From contig NZ_LT840184.1 in assembly GCF_900177425.1 (NCBI RefSeq), positions 1,391,487 to 1,455,486 on the forward strand: a DNA stretch of 64,000 nt, given 5' to 3'. This document shows positions 55,581 to 64,000 of this stretch, in pieces. The notes under the pieces are model-generated. The model worked only from the letters and a program-made list of their open reading frames with translations. It was not told where the DNA came from and made no database searches. The stretch's first letter is position 1, and the number at the start of each line of letters is the position of its first letter. Made by a program: the position numbers and the translations under genes. The stretch is from Paenibacillus uliginis N3/975 (lineage in GTDB: Bacteria; Bacillota; Bacilli; Paenibacillales; Paenibacillaceae).

Positions 55581-56099
55581 ATGATTAACGAAGTGCAGTT
55601 ATGTGAAGTGCTGGAAGAGCAAAAGTCTGTTCTTAGGCAATTAATTGAATTGTACGAATATGACTTTAGTGAGTTTAACAATAACGATGTGAATCAGTAT
55701 GGATATTATGGATACAGTTATTTTGATCATTATTGGTTGGAGCCCGGACGGGTTCCTTTTTTTATATTAGTTAATGGTAATTTGGCTGGATTTATACTTG
55801 TGAATAGTTTTTGCTATTGCTTGAAGGAAGAAAACTCACGTTCAATCAGTGAGTTTTTTATTATGCGGAAATACCGCAAGCAAGGTGTTGGCATTAAAGC
55901 AGCTCATATGGTGTTCAATCTTATGCCAGGTCATTGGGAAGTATTACAGCATCCAGAGAATCATACATCCCATCATTTTTGGAATCGAGCAATTGATTCT
56001 TATACGAACGGTCAGTTTAACATTGAAGCCGGTGAAACTGAAGATTGGGTAGGTCAAGCTATTTTGTTTAAAAATAGCCAATTATCTAAAAAGGATTAA
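55581..56099 (+). CDS. GNAT-family N-acetyltransferase
   Basis: The 172-residue protein has the GNAT fold: a long first helix, FFILVNGNLAGFILVNSF, then SEFFIMRKYRKQGVGIKAAHMVF with the acetyl-CoA-binding R-x-x-G-x-G/A loop, and EVLQHPENHTSHHFWNRAID. It lies inside the synthetase operon between the NRPS and PKS genes. Edeine and paenilamicin clusters also carry acetyltransferases that inactivate the product for self-protection, so resistance is the leading idea; tailoring is the alternative. TGGGGGGATT precedes the ATG. Confidence 0.8.
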   Translation: MINEVQLCEVLEEQKSVLRQLIELYEYDFSEFNNNDVNQYGYYGYSYFDHYWLEPGRVPFFILVNGNLAGFILVNSFCYCLKEENSRSISEFFIMRKYRKQGVGIKAAHMVFNLMPGHWEVLQHPENHTSHHFWNRAIDSYTNGQFNIEAGETEDWVGQAILFKNSQLSKKD

Positions 56100-56118
56100 T
56101 AGTGTAGGAGGTAAGACG

Positions 56119-59100
56119 ATGTCTAAAGATTTATTTGGATTGGACGCTTTGTTAGCTTCAAATGATAGTCTGCATTCTGATCGTAAGAAAAACAATGCTG
56201 TAGCCGTGGTTGGTATTGGCCTTCAATTGCCTAAAGCGAATACGATTGAACAATTTTGGAATGTGATTATGGATGGAAAAGATTGTGTGTCAGGACTTCC
56301 GGCGAGTAGAATTCCTGATATAGAACAGATTGTGGCTTACGATGAAAAGGATCCGAGTACATTCAGATACTATGAAGCGGCTTTTTTAGATCATATTGAT
56401 AAATTTGATTACCGTTTTTTTGGGATTACACAAAAGGAAGCTGCTTTAATGGATCCCAACCAACGTATTCTTTTGCAAACGATATGGAAAGCTTTGGATA
56501 ATTATGGTTGCGCATCTGAACAATTATCAGGTTCCAAAACTGGCGTTTATGTAGGTTACCCATCAAAAAATCGATACTTAGAGATTATTGAAAACGTAGA
56601 GCCAGAGTTTGTTGATATGGCAACACCTGGGAATATCATGTCGATTGCAGCAAGTCGAATCTCACATTTATTGAACTTGCAAGGGCCTAATATGTTAGTT
56701 GATACTACGTGCTCCTCATCACTAGTTGCTGCCCACCAGGCCTGTAATGCATTGGAGATTGGAGAAATAGATCTTGCTATCGTAGGCGGGATTAATTTGC
56801 TGCTGGAACCTTATTACTCGGCAGAGAGAGAATTGCCAGAGATTATTTCATCTACCGGAAGAACGAGTACTTTTGATGCAGATTCGGATGGAACTGGAGT
56901 TGGTGAAGGTTCTATTGTAATGATTCTGAAATCTTATGACAAAGCCAGCGCAGACGGTGATCATATCTATGCCGTGATTAAGGGAAGTGCAATTAATCAT
57001 GATGGGCGTTCTATTGGATTGACCGCACCAAATGTGAATGCACAAAGTGATGTCATTTGTCAGGCATGGGATAAAGCGGGCATTGATCCTAGCACAATTC
57101 AATATATTGAAGCACATGGAACAGGCACTAAAATGGGTGATCCAATAGAAATTGAAGCGCTGTCAAAAGCTTTCACTAAATTCACGAACAAAAGGAATTT
57201 TTGCGCAGTTAGTTCAGTTAAAACGAACTATGGACATTTGGATTCCGTTGCCGGTCTCTTGGGGTTGTTAAAAGCGGTATTGTCTTTATATTATGAACAA
57301 ATTCCTTATCAGATCAACTTTAAGAATCCGAACCCGAATATCGACTTTAGCGGGTCACCTTTCTATGTCGCCACTGCTCCATCGCAATGGGAAGAACAAA
57401 TTCCTAAACGATGTGGAGTAAGTTCATTTGGATTAAGTGGAACAAACTGCCATATGGTATTGGAAAGCTATCCAAGTAATCATTTGCCTGTGCAGAGCGC
57501 TGAACCCGGACTCGTTACATTGTCTGCTAAAAATATTGATTCTTTGCAACAAGTAGTTTCAGGCTTTGCAGATTATTTGAAGAAACAGGGGAGCAACTAT
57601 TCTTTTAATTCGATATGTTATTCGAGCAACATAGGCCGAGACCAATTGGACAATCGGATTGCCATTGTAGCGACGGATGTACAGGATCTGATCGCAAAAT
57701 TGGACTTCGCGCAGAGTCGATTACGCCAAGGGGGACAATTCGAGGAAAGCACAGATGTGTATATCGGGTTGCAAATAGCTGTCAACAATCAGGAGCGTTA
57801 CGGGGATCTGGAGCTGAATGACATTGACGGAGACAAGCTATCACAGTTGCGTCATGCTGCAAGACAGTACATTCAAGGTTTCGGGGCTGATTGGAACTCG
57901 CTTTATACAAAAGCGTTCCAAGTCAAAGTCCCGATGCCCTCTTATCCATTAAATGAAGAGCGTTGTTGGATTGATTATTCTCGTTATAACAAAAAGGGAG
58001 AAAAAGGAGATTATTCAATGGGTTACAACCGTCTAGATGAAATAATTACAAATTTGCGATCATTTATTGCAGAAACTTATGAAATCCCAGAAGAGGAGAT
58101 CGACAATGAAGCTAATTTCTTTGAACTTGGTATAGATTCGATCTCTATCCTTTCTTTGAAACAGGAAGTTCATGAAAGATACGGTGTGGAAGTTTCGTTT
58201 AATCAGCTTTATACAACGATGTCTAGTATCCAGAAATTGTCCGTTCATTTAGATGAATTACTACCTGCTCAAAGCGAAGCTATACCTACTGAAGCTTCGC
58301 CTGAACAGATGGTGAAGCCTATTTCAGTTCTGAACAACGGGAGCAGAAATGATTTATTACAGCAGGTTCTGAAAAATCAAATTGATTTACTCTCTTATCT
58401 CGTAAAAGAGCAATCAGGCTTGGAGGTTGCACCGACACAAACGTACGAGTTGTCGAAGAGTGTGCCTACGCAGCCGGCTACAGCTCCTTCTTCGGGTGAA
58501 CAACAGAATAAATTTTTCAGAAGATTTATTGTTAAGGAGGATACAAAGCTTGATGATAAGCAGCTGAGCTATTTAGAAAAGATGATTCCTGAATATAATG
58601 CGTACACTCGTAAATCCAAGGCATACGCAGAACAATTTAGACCATACTGGGCTAATGAACGATTGGTACAAGGTTACAGCCAAGTTTGGAAAGAGATCAT
58701 CTATCCAGTTATTGCTGAACGAGCTGAAGGATCTAAAATATGGGATCTTGATGGAAATGAATATTTGGACTTTGCTATGGGATTTGGGGTAATGTTGCTG
58801 GGGTACAATCATCCAGCCATCCGTGAATCGATATCAACTTGTTTAATGGATAAAATTATTATTGGTCCTGTTACTTCACTCGCTGGTGAGGTGGCAAAAC
58901 TCATTACGAATATAACAGGTGTAGAAAGAGTTGCATTCTATAACTCTGGAACTGAGGCTGTAATGAATTCGGTTAGAATGGCACGTGCAACAACAAATAA
59001 AAATAAAATTGTTATTTTTAATGGTTCGTTCCACGGAACATTTGACGGTGTATATGCTCAAAGGGATGTTTCAGCGTCAGGACACAAAAGTAAGCCTATG

Positions 59101-59931
59101 AGTCTCGGAACCCCTCCAAAAATGGCGGAGGATATAGTCATTTTAGAATATGGTGATCCGAACGCACTCAAAGTTATACAAGAGCATGCCCACGAACTAG
59201 CCGGTATACTAGTGGAGCCGGTTCAAAGTAGACGTCCACAGCTGCAGCCGAAACAATTTCTACATGAATTACGCAAAATTGCAGATCAACATAATTTCGC
59301 CCTGATATTTGACGAAGTCATTACGGGATTCAGACTTCATCCACAGGGAGCACAAGGTTACTTCGAAGTCGAGGCAGACATTATTGCATATGGGAAAATT
59401 GCTGGAGGAGGTATGCCTCTTGGTGTCGTAGGCGGGAAAGCGAAGTTCATTGACCGCGTGGATGGAGGTAATTGGAACTATGGGGATGAAAGCTATCCAA
59501 ATATGACCTTAATGCATACCGGCGGCACGTTTAACTGCCATCCTCTTACAATGGCGGCAGCTAAGGGAGTATTGCAGTATATTATAGACCATCCTGATCT
59601 TTATGATCGGTTAAATAGTCGGACCAATATCATTCAAAAAGAACTGAACGATTTCTTTAGTAGCTATGAAATCCCGTTAGAAATTGTATCTTGTACTTCT
59701 ATGTTTTCCTTTAAGCCTAAAAGTGATGTTTTGTTCTTGCGCGTTCTATTTTATAAGCTCGCTATGAACGGCATTTATTTATGGGAGGGTGCTACATGTT
59801 TCGTTTCAGAAGCACACTCTGATGAAAATATTCTCACATTTATACAAAAAGTGAAGATGTGCTGTATGGAACTCATTGAAGCGGACTGCTTCTCGGTAAA
59901 AAAAAAAGTGAACTTCCTTCACAACAGATAG
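56119..59931 (+). CDS. AT-less polyketide synthase module KS-ACP-aminotransferase
   Basis: The 1270-residue protein starts with a ketosynthase (~30-450): active Cys in VDTTCSSSLVAAHQ (about residue 198), and the two His in EAHGTGTKMGDP and SVKTNYGHLDSVAG. A KS-to-AT linker and post-AT segment (PSYPLNEERCWI) are joined with no acyltransferase between them. An ACP (~635-710; GIDSISIL) and a class III PLP aminotransferase of the glutamate-1-semialdehyde type (~820-1265; EAVMNSVRMARA, FDEVITGFR, Lys in YGKIAGGGMPLG) follow. The AMT should convert the beta-keto intermediate to a beta-amine, as in MycA/ItuA. Malonyl must be loaded in trans. AGGAGGTAAG precedes the ATG. Confidence 0.88.
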   Translation: MSKDLFGLDALLASNDSLHSDRKKNNAVAVVGIGLQLPKANTIEQFWNVIMDGKDCVSGLPASRIPDIEQIVAYDEKDPSTFRYYEAAFLDHIDKFDYRFFGITQKEAALMDPNQRILLQTIWKALDNYGCASEQLSGSKTGVYVGYPSKNRYLEIIENVEPEFVDMATPGNIMSIAASRISHLLNLQGPNMLVDTTCSSSLVAAHQACNALEIGEIDLAIVGGINLLLEPYYSAERELPEIISSTGRTSTFDADSDGTGVGEGSIVMILKSYDKASADGDHIYAVIKGSAINHDGRSIGLTAPNVNAQSDVICQAWDKAGIDPSTIQYIEAHGTGTKMGDPIEIEALSKAFTKFTNKRNFCAVSSVKTNYGHLDSVAGLLGLLKAVLSLYYEQIPYQINFKNPNPNIDFSGSPFYVATAPSQWEEQIPKRCGVSSFGLSGTNCHMVLESYPSNHLPVQSAEPGLVTLSAKNIDSLQQVVSGFADYLKKQGSNYSFNSICYSSNIGRDQLDNRIAIVATDVQDLIAKLDFAQSRLRQGGQFEESTDVYIGLQIAVNNQERYGDLELNDIDGDKLSQLRHAARQYIQGFGADWNSLYTKAFQVKVPMPSYPLNEERCWIDYSRYNKKGEKGDYSMGYNRLDEIITNLRSFIAETYEIPEEEIDNEANFFELGIDSISILSLKQEVHERYGVEVSFNQLYTTMSSIQKLSVHLDELLPAQSEAIPTEASPEQMVKPISVLNNGSRNDLLQQVLKNQIDLLSYLVKEQSGLEVAPTQTYELSKSVPTQPATAPSSGEQQNKFFRRFIVKEDTKLDDKQLSYLEKMIPEYNAYTRKSKAYAEQFRPYWANERLVQGYSQVWKEIIYPVIAERAEGSKIWDLDGNEYLDFAMGFGVMLLGYNHPAIRESISTCLMDKIIIGPVTSLAGEVAKLITNITGVERVAFYNSGTEAVMNSVRMARATTNKNKIVIFNGSFHGTFDGVYAQRDVSASGHKSKPMSLGTPPKMAEDIVILEYGDPNALKVIQEHAHELAGILVEPVQSRRPQLQPKQFLHELRKIADQHNFALIFDEVITGFRLHPQGAQGYFEVEADIIAYGKIAGGGMPLGVVGGKAKFIDRVDGGNWNYGDESYPNMTLMHTGGTFNCHPLTMAAAKGVLQYIIDHPDLYDRLNSRTNIIQKELNDFFSSYEIPLEIVSCTSMFSFKPKSDVLFLRVLFYKLAMNGIYLWEGATCFVSEAHSDENILTFIQKVKMCCMELIEADCFSVKKKVNFLHNR

Positions 59932-61250
59932 TGATGGCTCCGTCCGAGAAAAAGGTCAAAATGACTGATGAACAAATGTATTTGTTTTTATTCTCACAGC
60001 GAAACACAAACGCATTTCATGAATATTGGATCACTTCATTGGAAGGAGAGCTAGATCCGATTCAGTTGGAGAAAGCAGCCCAGATGATTGTTGATCGACA
60101 TGAAGCGTTGCGAATAACGAAGTTCAAAGATGGGTATCAATATATTTCCTCTCATGTTGACTTTAAGTTAAACCATGTCGATCTATCAGTGACATCTAAT
60201 TTAAATGATGAGATTATGTTGGGCCATATTAAGAACGAAATTGATCGTCCATTTGATTTGACTGAAGGTCCAGACTCATTGATGCGTTGTACGCTGTTTA
60301 AGATAGCTGACAAGCGCTATATTTTTGTATTTGTCGTGCATCATTTAGCTGCTGACGGCTGGTCACTAGGAATCATAAGGGATGAGTTAATTACATTGTA
60401 TAGCAACGATTCTATGCATTCTAACTTGTTACCTGAACCGGTTTCTTATAGTTCTTATTTAGAATGGGTTGAATCCCGTGGAGCAGAACAGCGAGAGGAA
60501 TTGGAATCTTTTTGGATAGAGAGACTCTCCAGAACATGCAAACCAAACATGTTTGAGATGACAAATGATTCCTCCCTATTAGGGTCTAAGGGCGTAGAGT
60601 CCTTTGTACTTGATGTAGAATTAGTTAATGAACTGAAAAAATTCAGTAAAAAACATGCAATTACACTATATATGAGCTTATTGAGCGCATATCGGATATT
60701 ACTATATAGATTGTCGGATAACGAAGAGATTGTCATTGGAACTCCTGTATCCGGACAACTGTTAATGGAAGCTAATCATCTAGTAGGGCATTGTGTGAAG
60801 ATGCTGCCCCTTTATGTAGACTTAGATGATGAAAAAGAAGTAGGTACATTTGTAAAAGAAGTAAAAAATGAAGTGCAAACGGCTACGCAATATCAGCATT
60901 TTTCTTATGAAGAGCTGATGAAGCTTGCTCAGAGCCGAAATATTGCGTTATCTCTTCCTGAGATTAAAACGGTATTTAACATGGATAAAAAGCTGCCAGG
61001 TTCTATAACTATGCCGGGCTTATCCATAACGAATAATGTTGAGTTAGATGAGCAGCTTGCCATGGAAAGCAAATATAATTTATTTCTCGATATTGTTGAA
61101 GATAGTAACGGCGAACTCAATGTGAAATTTGAATTCGACAAAGGCATCATCTCCGAGGAAGTATGTAAAGTCTGGGCTATGTACTATAAAAATTTGCTGG
61201 TTCAGATGGTTCAAAACGAAACTATGAAACTATATGAATTGGAAATGTAA
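59931..61250 (+). CDS. Stand-alone condensation-domain protein
   Basis: The 439-residue protein is one complete NRPS condensation domain: TDEQMYLFLFSQRN start, DRHEALR, the catalytic HHLAADGWS near residue 137, GTPVSGQ and the C-terminal YEFDKGI-type segment FEFDKGI. It shares one base with the PKS stop codon (TAGTG), and a second possible start (ATG 59934) lies just inside. No clear ribosome site exists, so translational coupling to the PKS is likely. It probably joins the aminated polyketide to the amino acid on the carrier of the next gene. A terminator hairpin follows. Confidence 0.88.
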   Translation: MMAPSEKKVKMTDEQMYLFLFSQRNTNAFHEYWITSLEGELDPIQLEKAAQMIVDRHEALRITKFKDGYQYISSHVDFKLNHVDLSVTSNLNDEIMLGHIKNEIDRPFDLTEGPDSLMRCTLFKIADKRYIFVFVVHHLAADGWSLGIIRDELITLYSNDSMHSNLLPEPVSYSSYLEWVESRGAEQREELESFWIERLSRTCKPNMFEMTNDSSLLGSKGVESFVLDVELVNELKKFSKKHAITLYMSLLSAYRILLYRLSDNEEIVIGTPVSGQLLMEANHLVGHCVKMLPLYVDLDDEKEVGTFVKEVKNEVQTATQYQHFSYEELMKLAQSRNIALSLPEIKTVFNMDKKLPGSITMPGLSITNNVELDEQLAMESKYNLFLDIVEDSNGELNVKFEFDKGIISEEVCKVWAMYYKNLLVQMVQNETMKLYELEM

Positions 61251-61282
61251 ATTTAGGCTATTTGCCTATCTAACGTATCCTG

Positions 61283-61318
61283 AAGTGCGACAGTTGGCCA
61301 ACTGTCGCACTTTTTCTT
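61283..61318 (+). terminator. Strong intrinsic terminator inside the NRPS operon
   Basis: AAGTGCGACAGTTGG (61283-61297) and CCAACTGTCGCACTT (61298-61312) are perfect inverted copies, followed by TTTTCTT. It lies 33 bases after one NRPS gene and 37 bases before the next on the same strand. The stem is GC-richer than its surroundings. It is a natural target for LoaP-type antitermination. Confidence 0.85.
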
Positions 61319-61354
61319 AATGCATTGAGAAAAATCTTACTGAGGTGAGAAAGT

Positions 61355-64000
61355 ATGTATCTTCTGAATAGAGATAGCGACCAAGAGTGTTCGTTATCCT
61401 TAACAATCTTTAATCAGGAAACTTCATATGACCAACTTAACAGGAAATCGAACCAGATAGCGCATTATTTATGCAGCTTAGGCGTGAATTCGGAGACGGT
61501 TATCGGCCTCCATTTATCAGATACAGCAAACTTAATAGCATTTGCTATTGGAGCTTTAAAGTCAGGGGCACAGTTAGCAGTACTTGATAATAAGAAGGCA
61601 GATGCAATTCCGTTACATCTATTGATTACAACTTCTGACGAAATGAGCGCTCGAAATTATTCGTCGCATACAACCATAGCTCTGGATCTTCTTGATGAAG
61701 AGATCAGCAAACAACCTACTGGAGATATCTGCAATATTCAGAATATGGAGTCAATTGCCCTGCGAGTACCTGTATCTGGGCAGGAAGCTGCAATCTATTC
61801 ACACACCGATTTCTTAAAATATGTTTTGCAGATTGAAGAACATTTTATTGGTGCGAAGCATTCCAGAGTAATCATTCATACTCACTCCTTAAGTCCGCTT
61901 ATTGTTTTGGTTCTTGTGTTTATGGGATTACGTTCGACTCGTATAGAATATATCGATATCACAGACAGTCTCGACTATAGCGGAGATAATGAAACGGCTT
62001 TATTTATCCATAAAAATGAATGGAGTACGTTATCCCAAAAAGAGCAGAACGATCATCTTTCTTACATTGTGTTAGATGAAAAGCCAATGCTGTGTAAACA
62101 GATCGTTACATGGTTGGAGCAGGTGGGAAGCAAGAAGATTACCTTTGGTTATATCTCAAAACATTTATCGCAAATTATGACCTATTTGCATATCGCAAAT
62201 CAAGAAATAACGTTGAATTCTGATATGGATCTAATGCCAATCGGAAAGTTAATACTACCAGACAGCGGATATGTACTAGACAAGAGACGCAGAAAGTCCC
62301 CTGTTGGCGTCAGAGGGGAATTGTTCTTTCAAGTAAAGTCAGGTGAACAATTAAATAATAATTATAACATGAGTCTGTATAGAGCCGGTTTGAGCGCTAC
62401 GTTAATGCCAAATCAAAATATAATGCTGAATGATTATACAGATAATATAGTCGAAGTTGATGGTGTAAAAATAAATGGTGATTTGATTCAAGATTTGCTC
62501 CAGCTTAATGATGATATTTTATTTGTTAAAACCGAGTACGACGAAGTGGATGGACAAATAAAAGTATATGTATCCGTAAGGGAGCAAGAACAGCATATTT
62601 TTGAGACCATCCATAAACAAATCCAGATGATAATACCTAGAAGTGCGCATAGAGCAAAAATTTACATCATACAAAATAGTTCAGCTGTTCTATCTGAAGA
62701 GATTGATATCAAAACTCTAGAAACAGCAGAGGTTACGCTTGCGGCAAAAAACAGTGAGAATCAGAACGAAGAAAAGATTATTCAAATTATAAAGGAAATA
62801 CAAGGCTCCAATCATATCGCAGCTGATATAAATTTATTCGAGCAAGGTTTAAATAGTTTGCAGTCACTGCGACTTATTGCGTCGATAAATGCTGAGTTTA
62901 GTATTCAGCTTGAACTTTATGATGTATACAACCATCCAACTGTACGAGAAATTGCAGGCTTAATCCAGGATTGTCCTGTCGTAAATGAAGGGATTGAGAA
63001 AGCCCCAAATAAAGAGTATTATGAGCTTTCTCTTGTACAAAAACAGATATGGGAAATAAGCAACCTTAAGGAAGGTTCAACTTCCTATAATGAGATTTCT
63101 GTACATACGGTAGAGGGTCAATTAAATATAGATGCCTTGAACCGAGCATTCCAAAGTTTGATTGAACGACATGAAAGTTTACGAACGACCTTTGTAACCG
63201 TGGATAAAGAGCCAAGACAAAAGATTCATAGTTCAGATGAATACGGCTTTGCACTAGAAAAAATAAATGTAAATAGTAGTGGTGATGTTGAGGAAATTAT
63301 TAATGAAGAAAAAATGTTTGTATTCGATCTTCCAAACGGACCATTGCTTCGTGCTAGGCTTTTATGTAAATCAGAGAAACAGCAGTATGTTTTAATCATA
63401 AATAGGCACCATCTTATTTCAGACGGTTGGTCTGACGCTGTCCTTTTTAATGATTTAATTACGTTGTATAACGCATACGCAACTGGTAGCCATAATCCTC
63501 TTATACCACTATCTTTGCAATATAAGGATTATTCAGAATGGCAAAATAATATGTTGCAGTCAAATAAATTTGACGAGCATAAACATTACTGGCAAGAGCG
63601 TTTTGGCGGGGAATTAAATCGATTAGAGTTACCGAGATATAAAAACCGTCCTAAAGCGTATTCTTTCACCGGTAAAACCGTTAAATATACTTTTAATCAT
63701 GATAGAGCTCGTAAAATAGGCAGTCTGGTCAAAAAAAATAGTACCAATCTCTTTACTGCCGTAGTGGGAATACTTAGTGTTATGTTTCATAAGTATACGG
63801 GCTTGAATGATATCATACTGGGCACAACTATGGCGGATAGATCCCACATAGGGTTGGAAAAGCAGATCGGTTTCTATGTTAATACGTTACCGATCAGAAC
63901 GATTATCGAAGAAAACGATAGCTTTCTACAACTTATTGATCATGTCAAAACGGACTTGCAGAGCATGATTAAGTATCGCGACTATCCATTTGATAAAATT
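61355..64000 (+). CDS. NRPS with catalytically dead adenylation-like domain, PCP and C domain (3' partial)
   Basis: The frame is open from ATG 61355 (ribosome site GAGGTGAG) to the window end. Residues 1-~455 look like an adenylation domain that has lost its chemistry. There is an A2-like FAIGALKSGAQLAVLD, no SGSTG/TKG phosphate loop and no YGPTE. LYRAGLSA stands where LYRTGD should be, and SEEIDIKTL where NGKIDRKAL should be, so the Asp and Lys are gone. A carrier domain (~460-545) follows, with Ser501 in FEQGLNSLQSLRL. A condensation domain (~555 on) has HHLISDGWS and GFYVNTLPIR. With the preceding C protein it forms a module whose carrier must be loaded by another adenylation domain. Confidence 0.85.
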   Translation, partial: MYLLNRDSDQECSLSLTIFNQETSYDQLNRKSNQIAHYLCSLGVNSETVIGLHLSDTANLIAFAIGALKSGAQLAVLDNKKADAIPLHLLITTSDEMSARNYSSHTTIALDLLDEEISKQPTGDICNIQNMESIALRVPVSGQEAAIYSHTDFLKYVLQIEEHFIGAKHSRVIIHTHSLSPLIVLVLVFMGLRSTRIEYIDITDSLDYSGDNETALFIHKNEWSTLSQKEQNDHLSYIVLDEKPMLCKQIVTWLEQVGSKKITFGYISKHLSQIMTYLHIANQEITLNSDMDLMPIGKLILPDSGYVLDKRRRKSPVGVRGELFFQVKSGEQLNNNYNMSLYRAGLSATLMPNQNIMLNDYTDNIVEVDGVKINGDLIQDLLQLNDDILFVKTEYDEVDGQIKVYVSVREQEQHIFETIHKQIQMIIPRSAHRAKIYIIQNSSAVLSEEIDIKTLETAEVTLAAKNSENQNEEKIIQIIKEIQGSNHIAADINLFEQGLNSLQSLRLIASINAEFSIQLELYDVYNHPTVREIAGLIQDCPVVNEGIEKAPNKEYYELSLVQKQIWEISNLKEGSTSYNEISVHTVEGQLNIDALNRAFQSLIERHESLRTTFVTVDKEPRQKIHSSDEYGFALEKINVNSSGDVEEIINEEKMFVFDLPNGPLLRARLLCKSEKQQYVLIINRHHLISDGWSDAVLFNDLITLYNAYATGSHNPLIPLSLQYKDYSEWQNNMLQSNKFDEHKHYWQERFGGELNRLELPRYKNRPKAYSFTGKTVKYTFNHDRARKIGSLVKKNSTNLFTAVVGILSVMFHKYTGLNDIILGTTMADRSHIGLEKQIGFYVNTLPIRTIIEENDSFLQLIDHVKTDLQSMIKYRDYPFDKI

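Overview
The window looks like a chromosome segment of a Paenibacillus-type endospore-forming Firmicute. The evidence is the gene content and order: dnaE, accDA, pyk, fxsA, citZ-icd-mdh, a pho/pst block, polA-mutM-ytaF-coaE and nrdR, with an alpha/beta-type small acid-soluble spore protein. The assignment to Paenibacillus is an inference from protein style and gene order.

Bases 1 to about 30,750 are ordinary core genome in compact operons. They cover the end of replicative DNA polymerase, acetyl-CoA carboxyltransferase, pyruvate kinase, the citrate/isocitrate/malate enzymes, a class I fumarase, and the phosphate block. In the phosphate block phoR precedes phoP; then come a soluble CBS-chemoreceptor protein, pstSCAB and phoU. 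Two 11-bp-periodic Pho-box-like arrays are readable, one before pstS and one before the chemoreceptor gene. Base-excision and polymerase I genes follow. Minor oddities are a tandem pair of ~99-bp hairpin repeats before accD, a small protein with two beta/gamma-crystallin-like Greek-key motifs, and a perfect 9-bp inverted repeat before citZ.

A tRNA-Ala(UGC) gene at 30,675-30,747 marks a sharp change. To its right the DNA is visibly AT-richer and full of debris: a broken ISL3 transposase, a Y-family polymerase remnant, the decayed C-terminus of a tyrosine recombinase, a broken DDE transposase and an IS1380-type fragment. This looks like an old tRNA-associated island. Embedded in it are a BtrH-like protein (34,031) and a LoaP-type NusG paralogue whose C-terminus is an acyl/peptidyl carrier domain (37,463-38,287). 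An intact IS3-family element (39,365-40,802) then separates these from the biosynthetic operon.

From 41,104 to the right edge runs an NRPS/PKS operon. It starts with a ClbP/ZmaM-like peptidase fused to an ABC exporter, followed by a type II thioesterase and SbnA- and SbnB-like enzymes for 2,3-diaminopropionate. Next is a large NRPS whose second adenylation domain is interrupted by a whole further adenylation domain, then a GNAT acetyltransferase, a KS-ACP-aminotransferase PKS without an acyltransferase, and a stand-alone condensation protein. The last gene, cut by the window edge, has an adenylation-like domain without catalytic motifs, then a carrier and a condensation domain. A near-perfect intrinsic terminator (61,283-61,318) lies inside this operon, just before that gene.

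The working model is a cationic peptide-polyketide antibiotic of the zwittermicin/edeine/paenilamicin style, made as an exported prodrug. The operon would be read past an internal terminator with the help of a LoaP that carries its own carrier domain. The carrier-domain fusion, the nested adenylation domains and the dead adenylation domain are the most unusual observations.
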